NCBI RefSeq assembly: GCF_020639365.1
Contig: NZ_JAINUL010000001.1
Coordinates: forward strand, 379,437 to 443,436
DNA from: Streptomyces flavotricini
GTDB lineage: Bacteria > Actinomycetota > Actinomycetes > Streptomycetales > Streptomycetaceae
Length of the DNA stretch: 64,000 nucleotides
Direction of reading: 5' to 3'
Of the stretch, positions 36,086-42,865 are shown piece by piece. The notes beneath the pieces are model-generated. The model did no database searches, was not told where the DNA came from, and saw nothing but the letters and a program-made list of their open reading frames with translations. The translations under genes and the position numbers were made by a program. Positions within the stretch are counted from its first letter, which is position 1; every line of letters starts with the position of its first letter.

Positions 36086-36343
36086 GTTCCGCGCACTGCC
36101 ACGTGTGCGATCTCGTTCGCCTTCGCCCGGTGTCCGTCCCCCCAGCCCCGGTCGCCACCTCCGTCACCCGGACATACGCTGGCCGTAGGGGAGGCGGCCA
36201 CCGGCCGCCCTCATCAGAACACCGCGTTGCCGATGGCTCAGTCACCATCGCGCCCGCCGGCCGTGTTGCCCCCTTTCATGACCGTTGACCGTCGTGAACC
36301 GCGCCGGCACTCCCCGCAATTTCCGTGCGACCAGGGAGTCGCC

Positions 36344-36850
36344 ATGACAAGACTTTCTCGTACACGCCGTCGAGCCGTGGCCATTGCGGCAACGCTGATG
36401 GCCGGAGGAATGGTGTGGGGGGCGGGCCAGGCGGCGTCCGCCGCCGTCTCGGCCAACGTTCCCGCCGAGGTCAGCCCGGCCGATCAGGCGGCCCTGCTGA
36501 GCGACACCAATGCGATACGCCAGACGGAAGGCGCGCCACCCATCACGTGGGACGCGGCTCTCGCCTCGGGCTCGCAGGCATGGGCCGACAACCCCGCTTC
36601 ACACGCCGATGGGCTCGCGCACGACGACAGCTTCAACAACGGCGCCGAGAACATGTCGAGCGTCGGGCCGTCCCAGGCCGTATCGCAGTGGGCCGGAGAG
36701 AAGGCCGCCTATGACGCGGCCGGCCCGAACTGGAACACGGATGACCCCAGCTACAGGAACTGGGGCCACTACTGGAACATGGTCCAGAAGAACTACACGA
36801 AGATGGGGTGCGGTGCCACGGCCGGCGTGACCGTCTGCCGCTACGCCTGA
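36344..36850 (+). CDS. Secreted CAP (SCP/PR-1-like) domain protein
   Basis: About 168 residues from ATG 36344, six bases after an AGGGAG site. A signal peptide covers residues 1-33 (RTRRRAVAIAATLMAGGMVW ... ASAAVSA). The CAP domain has LLSDTNAIRQTEGAPPITWD, ASGSQAWADNPASH, GAENMSSVGPSQAVSQWAGE and HYWNMVQKNYTKMGCGA. The His/Glu pairs expected of CAP proteins are present (ASHADG, GAENM, HYWNM). Two Cys near the end may form a disulfide. Bacterial CAP proteins are extracellular and of unclear function. Confidence 0.87.
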   Translation: MTRLSRTRRRAVAIAATLMAGGMVWGAGQAASAAVSANVPAEVSPADQAALLSDTNAIRQTEGAPPITWDAALASGSQAWADNPASHADGLAHDDSFNNGAENMSSVGPSQAVSQWAGEKAAYDAAGPNWNTDDPSYRNWGHYWNMVQKNYTKMGCGATAGVTVCRYA

Positions 36851-37016
36851 CCGGATCCTGAGACCACGGGCGGCGCCGGGCAGGCGTGGCACGCGGTGAT
36901 GGTTACGCAGGGCTTCCGGATCGCCACCGAACGATTGCGGCCGCGCCCGGCACGCGGACCGCCGGGAAATTCCGTCGAACACGGGCCGGGCGATGCCGTA
37001 GGGTGGGGTTCACCGA

Positions 37017-37090
37017 CGCGGGGTGGAGCAGCTCGGTAGCTCGCTGGGCTCATAACCCAGAGGTCGCAGGTTCAAATCCTGTCCCCGCTA
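37017..37090 (+). tRNA. tRNA-fMet (initiator, CAT anticodon)
   Basis: A full cloverleaf of 74 bases: acceptor arm CGCGGGG with CCCCGC, D arm GAGC/GCTC, anticodon stem CTGGG/CCCAG around loop CTCATAA, and T arm GCAGG-TTCAAAT-CCTGT. Two marks identify the initiator: the first pair is a C-T mismatch rather than Watson-Crick, and the anticodon stem ends in three G-C pairs. CCA is not encoded. A strong hairpin follows eight bases downstream. Confidence 0.95.
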
Positions 37091-37097
37091 CTATCCG

Positions 37098-37132
37098 GAA
37101 GGGCCCGGATCCTCAAAGGATCCGGGCCCTTC
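37098..37132 (+). terminator. Terminator of the initiator tRNA gene
   Basis: A perfect 15-bp stem (37098-37112 with 37118-37132) and TCAAA loop start eight bases after the tRNA. The right arm ends in CCCTTC, with no long U tract. Confidence 0.85.
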
Positions 37133-37263
37133 TGCCGTACCAGGGCACCTGTGACGGGGGCCCGCAGATCAGTCGGTCCGTTTGCCCCGGCCGGAGAGGC
37201 GTGAACCGGCTCAGGAGTGGTAGACGCAGGGCGTCCGCGCCTCGGCGGACATGGGAGGTTCTC

Positions 37264-37419
37264 ATGATTGTCCTCGGCGTTATTCTGCTGATCCTCGGCT
37301 TCGTCTTCGGGATATCCATCCTGTGGACGATCGGCCTGATTCTCCTCCTGGTGGGTCTGGTCCTGTGGGTGCTCGGTGCCCTGGGGCACGCGGTCGGAGG
37401 CCGACGGCACTATTGGTGA
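37264..37419 (+). CDS. DUF6131-like small membrane protein
   Basis: About 51 residues from ATG 37264, with GGGAGG six bases upstream. The protein is nearly all hydrophobic, two short helices (MIVLGVILLILGFVFGISIL and IGLILLLVGLVLWVLGALG) and a basic end AVGGRRHYW. This matches a small actinobacterial family annotated DUF6131. Function is unknown. A similar 53-residue hydrophobic protein is encoded on the other strand at 39141-39302, next to a CsbD gene, so a membrane-stress role is a fair guess. Confidence 0.8.
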   Translation: MIVLGVILLILGFVFGISILWTIGLILLLVGLVLWVLGALGHAVGGRRHYW

Positions 37420-37573
37420 CGCCCGGGGCACCGGGCCGTCCGCGCACCCGGCGACGTGAAGCAGCGCCATGATCCACCGATCGACAACCGTTTCGACCCG
37501 CCGGTGCACACCGGCGGGTCGGAGCGTTCACGGCCGACGAACCCCGCACCGCACCCGCGTGGTGCCCGCCGAT

Positions 37574-38008
37574 CTATCCCAGGGGTCCGGTGGAGCCGTC
37601 CGGGGCGAGGTCTTCGCCGACCGCGGCGAGCACGAAGGCGTGACCGGCCGGGTCGGCGTACCGGCGCCAGGTGGTGCGGCTGCCCGGCGCGCCGCCGTCG
37701 TCCTCCGCGGCCACCGGGCGGGCGCCGAGGGCCACGGCCTCGCGCTCGGCCTCATCGAGGTGTCGCGCCCCGACGAGCATGTGCACGTGGGCCTGTTGGG
37801 ACCCCTCCGGGAGCGGCCAGCTCGGCGGAACGTGGTCCGGATCGCGGCGGACTCCGAGTACGACGCCGGTGCGGCCGGTGACGAGGAGGAGCTCCTCGTC
37901 ACCCGGGGCAGGTCCCGTGGTGCCACCGAGCAGTTCGGCGTAGAAACGTGCCAGCAGCTCGGGCTCGGCTGCGTCCAGGACGAGAACGGTTGTCTTGGGT
38001 ACGGTCAT
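37574..38008 (-). CDS. VOC (glyoxalase/bleomycin-resistance fold) family protein
   Basis: About 144 residues from ATG 38008. Two beta-alpha-beta-beta-beta units are readable: VPKTTVLVLDAAEPELLARFYAELLG with LLLVTGRTGVVLGVRRD, and HVHMLVGARHLDEAEREAVALGA with WRRYADPAGHAFVLA. Metal-ligand candidates are His in QQAHVHML and His in PAGHAF. This fits single-copy actinobacterial VOC proteins of unknown substrate. It stands between small stress-type genes. Confidence 0.88.
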   Translation of the reverse strand: MTVPKTTVLVLDAAEPELLARFYAELLGGTTGPAPGDEELLLVTGRTGVVLGVRRDPDHVPPSWPLPEGSQQAHVHMLVGARHLDEAEREAVALGARPVAAEDDGGAPGSRTTWRRYADPAGHAFVLAAVGEDLAPDGSTGPLG

Positions 38009-38117
38009 GCACCCCGTTTGCCCTGTGTCGCCGCCCGTACACGGCACGTGCCCGCAGTCGCCGGACCGGACGGGCCCTGGACGACGTGAACCGGGAACCG
38101 GCTGTTCCGCCCGATCG

Positions 38118-38501
38118 TCAGGAGCGGGAGCGGACGCGCAGTTCGATCTCCGTTTCCTGGTCACCCGACACGGCTCCCATGTCCTCGACGGTGAAGAGCG
38201 CGGCGAGCGCGGCCCGCACGTGCTCCACCGCACGAGGACTTCCTTGGAGGGTGACTTTGACGGCGTCCTTCAGCCGAACGGGGGCCGCCCGGTCCTCCGC
38301 CGGTTCCGTCGGCTTCGCCGCGTCGAGGGTCGCGCTCCACACGGTCGCGGCCTGACCACCCTGCACCGCGCCGCCCGCCCCGGCGTCTGCGGGGAAGGAG
38401 CGCTCCAGCAGGCCGAGGACGGCGCGCGCGTCCTCCTCGGAGCAGTCGCCGGCCGCCACCAACACTTCGGCCACCGGGTTGTCCTTGTCATGGCTGTCCA
38501 T
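38118..38501 (-). CDS. Hypothetical acidic cytosolic protein
   Basis: About 127 residues from ATG 38501, with GGAGAGAGG upstream. The sequence is acidic at the start (MDSHDKDNPVAEVLVAAGDC), then has an Ala-rich middle and a C-terminal region with PVRLKDAVKVTLQGSPRAVEH and ETEIELRVRSRS. I do not recognise a family. The codon pattern and start context support a real gene. It may pair functionally with the neighbouring CsbD gene, which lies 316 bases further on in the same direction. Confidence 0.6.
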   Translation of the reverse strand: MDSHDKDNPVAEVLVAAGDCSEEDARAVLGLLERSFPADAGAGGAVQGGQAATVWSATLDAAKPTEPAEDRAAPVRLKDAVKVTLQGSPRAVEHVRAALAALFTVEDMGAVSGDQETEIELRVRSRS

Positions 38502-38797
38502 CGAGAACCTCTCTCCTGCCGTGCAGCTCGGTGCGGAGCCCGGGAACAGGGACGTCGCGCGGGCCGCGGCCGAGCGCATCGGGGTCGCCCCTGGAGGCGG
38601 CGCCTCCACGCTCACACAGGGAACCGGGCCCCGCATCATCTGCCTCACGGAGGGTGCGCCCCCGAGCCTCGCCGACGCGGCGGGCGCGATGCCGGGCGGG
38701 GCGGGGTCAGGCGGGATCCGGGAGGGCGACGAACCAAGGGCCCGGGGACGGAGTGCGGCCCCGCGACGCCGAGGCGTCGGGGGCCGCGTCCTGGCCG

Positions 38798-38824
38798 CCC
38801 GTGAGCCCTGAGGGGGCTCACGGG
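38798..38824 (-). terminator. 11-bp hairpin just downstream of the CsbD gene
   Basis: CCCGTGAGCCC / GGGCTCACGGG with a five-base loop begins eight bases past the stop of the minus-strand CsbD gene. A clean terminator for it. Confidence 0.75.
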
Positions 38825-38831
38825 GGTGGCG

Positions 38832-39029
38832 TCAAGTCCTGTCGCGCTTGTCGCTCAGGGAGTCCCTGACTCCGCGAGCGCGCTCCTCGGTCTCGCTCAG
38901 GGCTTCCTTCGCCTTGCCCTTGGCCTGGTCGGTCTTTCCCTCGGCCTTCATCCGGTCGTTGCCGGTGACCTTGCCGACCGCCTCCTTGGCCTTGCCCTTT
39001 GCCTGATCCATCTTTCCCTTGTCAGCCAT
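38832..39029 (-). CDS. CsbD family stress-response protein
   Basis: About 65 residues from ATG 39029, with AAAGGAG seven bases upstream. The CsbD pattern is unmistakable: DKGKMDQAKGKAKEAVGKV and MKAEGKTDQAKGKAKEALSE, two Lys/Ala-rich amphipathic repeats. CsbD proteins are induced by general stress or phosphate starvation in other bacteria; molecular function is unknown. It is single-gene, ends in a hairpin and lies 111 bases downstream of another tiny gene on the same strand. Confidence 0.92.
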   Translation of the reverse strand: MADKGKMDQAKGKAKEAVGKVTGNDRMKAEGKTDQAKGKAKEALSETEERARGVRDSLSDKRDRT

Positions 39030-39140
39030 GACGCACTCCTTTGGTGTGGGGATCCCAACTGGGCCCAAACTAGATGAAAACGGATGATTGCGCGCAGTGG
39101 AGCCCGGCAACCGTCCAACGGGCTTCCGCCTTCGCCGTGG

Positions 39141-39302
39141 CTACCAGCGGTACCAGCGGCCACCACCGCCTGCCGGGCGGGCCACGAAGCCGATGAGCCA
39201 GAGCACCAGTACCGCGATCGCGACCCACCACAGGACCTGGACCGCGAAACCCGCTCCGAAGAGGACCAGGACGAGCAGAAGGACGAGCAACAGGGGAACC
39301 AT
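39141..39302 (-). CDS. Small hydrophobic membrane protein
   Basis: About 53 residues from ATG 39302, with GGAGG eight bases upstream. Two hydrophobic helices fill it (MVPLLLVLLLVLVLFGAGF and WWVAIAVLVLWLIGFVA), ending in a Gly/Arg/aromatic tail GGGGRWYRW that recalls the RRHYW tail of the DUF6131-like protein at 37264. It lies upstream of the CsbD gene on the same strand. Stress-linked membrane function is inferred from neighbours only. Confidence 0.75.
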   Translation of the reverse strand: MVPLLLVLLLVLVLFGAGFAVQVLWWVAIAVLVLWLIGFVARPAGGGGRWYRW

Positions 39303-39567
39303 CGTTTCCACCTCCGACAGCCGTCTGCCCTGTCGTCCTCCCGGCATGCGCATGGATTCGCGATCCTCCGGATGCCCCGAGACCACCGACAGGGCCGAGT
39401 GGCGGAGTTCCGGGTGCCGGGGCCGGGGTGGGCGGGCACAGTGGGCGCGGAGGGGGGAGGCGGCGCGGCGGTGCCGTGCACGCGGGACGGCGCGTACTGC
39501 GCGGCGCGGGCTCGCGAGCTCGCGGCCACGCCGGGTACGCCGGGTACGGAGAGACGGGAGCACGGCG

Positions 39568-40611
39568 ATGACATCGGACGCACCCATGCAGCTCGGCATG
39601 GTCGGACTCGGCCGGATGGGTGCCAACCTGGTGCGCCGGCTCATGCAGGACGGCCACCGGTGCGTCGTCAACGACGTCAGCCCCGATGCCGTACGGGCGC
39701 TGGAGGAGGAGGGCGCGACACCGGCCTTCTCGCTGGAAGAGCTCGTCCAGCGGCTGGAACGCCCCCGCGCCGTGTGGCTGATGGTGCCGGCGGGCGTGGT
39801 CCAGGAGACCCTGGACCGGCTGGTCGGGCTCCTGGACCCCGACGACACGGTCATCGACGGCGGCAACTCCTACTACCGGGACGACATCGCCCGGGCCCGG
39901 GCCCTCGCCGATCGCGGCATCCACTACGTCGACTGCGGCACCTCGGGCGGCGTCTGGGGCCTGGAACGCGGCTACTGCCTGATGATCGGCGGCGAGCGGG
40001 GCCCCGTGGAACGGCTCGGCCCCCTCTTGCGCACCATCGCGCCCGGCACCGGCAGCGCCGAGCCCACCCCCAGCCGGACCCGGACCGACGGCACCGCCCC
40101 GCACGGCTACCTCCACTGCGGGCCCAGCGGCGCCGGCCACTTCGTCAAGATGGTCCACAACGGCGTGGAGTACGGGATGATGGCCGCCATCGCCGAGGGC
40201 CTCGCCATCATCAGGCACGCCGACGCCGGCCTGCGCACGCGTACCGCCGACGCCGAGACCGCTCCCCTGTCAGATCCCGAGGCCTACCAGTACGAGATCG
40301 ACGTGGCCGAAGTCGCCGAGGTGTGGCGCCGCGGGTCCGTCGTCGGCTCGTGGCTGGTCGACCTCACCGCCGACGCCCTGGCCCGCTCCCCTCGGCTCGA
40401 CGACTTCTCGGGCCGCGTGTCCGACTCCGGCGAAGGGCGCTGGACCGTGCTGGCGGCCATCGAGGAGAGCGTGCCCGCCCCGGTGATCAGCGCTTCCCTC
40501 TACGAGCGCTACGAGTCCAGGGGCCTGGGCGAGTTCACCGCCAAGGTGCTGTCCGCGATGCGCAGCGAGTTCGGCGGCCACGCCGAGAAGCGCCCCGGCG
40601 CGGACGCGTGA
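39568..40611 (+). CDS. gnd: 6-phosphogluconate dehydrogenase (decarboxylating, short YqeC-like form)
   Basis: About 347 residues from ATG 39568. The Rossmann site is MQLGMVGLGRMGANLVRRLM; VNDVSPDAVRAL follows. Catalytic region: VIDGGNSYYRDDIARARAL, YVDCGTSGGVWGLERGYCLMIGG, and HCGPSGAGHFVKMVHNGVEYGMM with the catalytic Lys. A short insertion (PSRTRTDGTAPHG) sits before that motif. It oxidises 6-phosphogluconate to ribulose-5-phosphate with NAD(P). It is first in an operon with zwf, a beta-phosphoglucomutase-type HAD and a GH65 phosphorylase; the gap to zwf is 11 bases. Confidence 0.9.
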   Translation: MTSDAPMQLGMVGLGRMGANLVRRLMQDGHRCVVNDVSPDAVRALEEEGATPAFSLEELVQRLERPRAVWLMVPAGVVQETLDRLVGLLDPDDTVIDGGNSYYRDDIARARALADRGIHYVDCGTSGGVWGLERGYCLMIGGERGPVERLGPLLRTIAPGTGSAEPTPSRTRTDGTAPHGYLHCGPSGAGHFVKMVHNGVEYGMMAAIAEGLAIIRHADAGLRTRTADAETAPLSDPEAYQYEIDVAEVAEVWRRGSVVGSWLVDLTADALARSPRLDDFSGRVSDSGEGRWTVLAAIEESVPAPVISASLYERYESRGLGEFTAKVLSAMRSEFGGHAEKRPGADA

Positions 40612-40622
40612 GGGGGCCCGCC

Positions 40623-42113
40623 GTGGACAGGGATTCCGACGCTTCCCGGCCCCAGCCCCAGGCCCAGCCCGGACCGCGCCCCGCGGACCACGTCGTCGTG
40701 CTCTTCGGCGCGACGGGCGACCTCGCCCGGCGCAAACTCCTGCCGGGCCTCTTCCACCTCGCCAAGGCGGGGCTCCTGCCCCAGCGCTACCGCATCGTCG
40801 GTTCGGCCCCGGCGGCCGAGGCCCTGAGCGACGAGCAGTTCCGCGCCCACGCGCGCGAGGCCGTGGCCGAGTTCGGCCGCTCGAGCCCCGAGGGCCCCGC
40901 GTGGCAGGAGTTCGAGGCCTCCCTGTCCTTCGGCGCGGCCGACACGGGCGCGACGGAGCCGCTGGTGACGGCGGTGCGTGAGGCCGAGCGGGCCGTCGGC
41001 GGCACTCCGCGCCGGTTGTTCCACCTCGCCGTCCCGCCCGTGGCGTTCACTTCCGTCATCGAGCTGCTCGGGGCCACGGGGCTGGCCCAGGACGCGCGCG
41101 TCATCGTCGAGAAGCCCTTCGGAACGGACCTCGCGTCCGCCCGCGCGCTCAACTCGGCCGTCCAGGCCGTCTTCGACGAGTCCCGGGTGTTCCGCATCGA
41201 CCACTTCCTCGGCAAGGAGGCGGTGGACAACATCCTCGCCCTGCGGTTCGCCAACGGTCTCTTCGAACCGCTCTGGAACCGCGAGCACATCAGCCACGTG
41301 CAGATCGACGTGCCCGAGCGGATCGACATCCAGGGCCGCGCCCACTTCTTCGAGGGCACCGGAACCTTCCGCGACATGGTCGTCACGCACCTGTTCCAGC
41401 TGCTCGGATTCGTGGCGATGGAGCCGCCGGTCGCCCTCGAAGCGCAACCGCTCCGGGACGAGCAGGTCAAGGTCTTCCGCAGCATGCGGCCCCTGGACCC
41501 CGCCCACGTCGTACGCGGCCAGTACAGCGGCTACCGCGCCGAGCCGGGGGTCGATCCGGCCTCGGACACCGAGACCTTCGTCGCGCTGCGCGTCGACATC
41601 GACAACTGGCGCTGGGCCGGCGTGCCCTTCCACCTGCGCTCGGGCAAGGCGCTGGCCGAGGGCCGGCACGTCGTCACCCTCGGCCTGCGCGAGCCGGTGC
41701 TGGGCATGTTCCCCCTGGACGCCCGGGAGGCGGCGGACGGCCGCGCCAACGAGCTCGTCATCGACTTCGCCGACCCCGGCTCCATCACCGCCCGCTTCCT
41801 CGCCAAGGAGCCCGGCCCCACCATGCAGCTCGCGGAAGCCGACATGGTCTTCGGCTACCAGAGCTCCTTCACCACCGACTACGCCCTGGAGGCGTACGAG
41901 CACCTGATCCTGCAGGCCATGCTCGGAGACCAGTCCCTCTTCACCCGGTCCGACGGCATCGAACGCCTGTGGGAAGTCGCCGCGCCGTTGCTGGACGCGC
42001 CTCCACCAGTCGTCCCGTACGACCCCGGATCATGGGGACCCGAGGCCATCGCCTCCCTCGTCGCCCCCCACCGGTGGCACCTGCCCGAACGCCACCGGCC
42101 CACCGGGCGGTGA
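40623..42113 (+). CDS. zwf: Glucose-6-phosphate 1-dehydrogenase
   Basis: About 496 residues from GTG 40623 behind a GAGGGGG site. The NADP site is VVLFGATGDLARRKLLPGLF; the active-site signature RIDHFLGKEAVDN with catalytic His and Lys lies at about residues 195-208. EKPFG and FHLRSGKAL are further conserved segments. It converts glucose-6-phosphate to 6-phosphogluconolactone and makes NADPH. Length and motifs are intact. It overlaps or abuts the next gene, the HAD phosphatase/mutase, so its product source and sink are encoded in the same transcript. No opcA or pgl is adjacent, so this may be a second, conditional zwf. Confidence 0.93.
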   Translation: MDRDSDASRPQPQAQPGPRPADHVVVLFGATGDLARRKLLPGLFHLAKAGLLPQRYRIVGSAPAAEALSDEQFRAHAREAVAEFGRSSPEGPAWQEFEASLSFGAADTGATEPLVTAVREAERAVGGTPRRLFHLAVPPVAFTSVIELLGATGLAQDARVIVEKPFGTDLASARALNSAVQAVFDESRVFRIDHFLGKEAVDNILALRFANGLFEPLWNREHISHVQIDVPERIDIQGRAHFFEGTGTFRDMVVTHLFQLLGFVAMEPPVALEAQPLRDEQVKVFRSMRPLDPAHVVRGQYSGYRAEPGVDPASDTETFVALRVDIDNWRWAGVPFHLRSGKALAEGRHVVTLGLREPVLGMFPLDAREAADGRANELVIDFADPGSITARFLAKEPGPTMQLAEADMVFGYQSSFTTDYALEAYEHLILQAMLGDQSLFTRSDGIERLWEVAAPLLDAPPPVVPYDPGSWGPEAIASLVAPHRWHLPERHRPTGR

Positions 42114-42121
42114 GTCGACGC

Positions 42122-42865
42122 ATGCTGGGACTTCCCGACCACATCAGCGCCTGCCTCTTCGACCTCGACGGCGTACTCACACGGACCGCGAAGGTCCACG
42201 CGGCCGCCTGGAAAGCGATGTTCGACGACTACCTGCGGCAGCGGGCCGGGCGCGACGGTTCGCCCTTCGTGCCGTTCGACGCCGTGCACGACTACGACGC
42301 GTACGTGGACGGCCGCCCCCGCGAGGACGGCGTACGCACCTTCCTCGCCTCCCGCGGCATCACGCTGCCCGAGGGCACGGGGAGTGACGGCCCCGGCCGG
42401 GAGACGGTCCACGGCCTCGGCACCCGCAAGAACGACCTGGTGCTCCGCGCCATCCGCGAGCAGGGGGTCGAGTCCTACGAGGGCTCCGTGGCCTACGTGC
42501 GCGCCGCACGCGACGCGGGGCTGCACCGCGCCGTCGTCTCCTCCAGCGCCAACTGCCGCGACGTGCTGGTCGCGGCCGGCATCGGGGACCTCTTCGAGGA
42601 CCGTGTCGACGGCATCACCATCGTCGAGCAGGGACTGCGCGGCAAACCCTCCCCCGACAGCTACCTGGCGGCCGCCCGCCTCTTCGGCACCGACCCGGGC
42701 GATGCCGCGGTGTTCGAGGACGCACTCGCCGGGGTGGCCGCGGGCAAGGCGGGCGGCTTCGGCTTCGTCGTCGGCGTCGACCGCACCGGTCAGGCGGCCG
42801 AACTGCGCGCCCACGGCGCCGATGTCGTCGTCACCGACCTCTCCGAGCTGCTGGAGCGCGGATGA
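42122..42865 (+). CDS. HAD-superfamily beta-phosphoglucomutase
   Basis: About 247 residues from ATG 42122; GTG 42110, overlapping the zwf stop as GTGA, is an alternative adding four residues. HAD motif I is ACLFDLDGVLTRTAKVH with the nucleophile Asp and +2 Asp; motif II is VVSSSANC; Lys in RGKPSPDSYL; motif III is AAVFEDALAGVAAG. The cap lies at residues ~20-95, including the ETVHGLGTRKND segment. This type turns beta-glucose-1-phosphate into glucose-6-phosphate. Its stop overlaps the start of the GH65 gene by four bases (ATGA), a common pairing in actinobacteria. Confidence 0.9.
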   Translation: MLGLPDHISACLFDLDGVLTRTAKVHAAAWKAMFDDYLRQRAGRDGSPFVPFDAVHDYDAYVDGRPREDGVRTFLASRGITLPEGTGSDGPGRETVHGLGTRKNDLVLRAIREQGVESYEGSVAYVRAARDAGLHRAVVSSSANCRDVLVAAGIGDLFEDRVDGITIVEQGLRGKPSPDSYLAAARLFGTDPGDAAVFEDALAGVAAGKAGGFGFVVGVDRTGQAAELRAHGADVVVTDLSELLERG

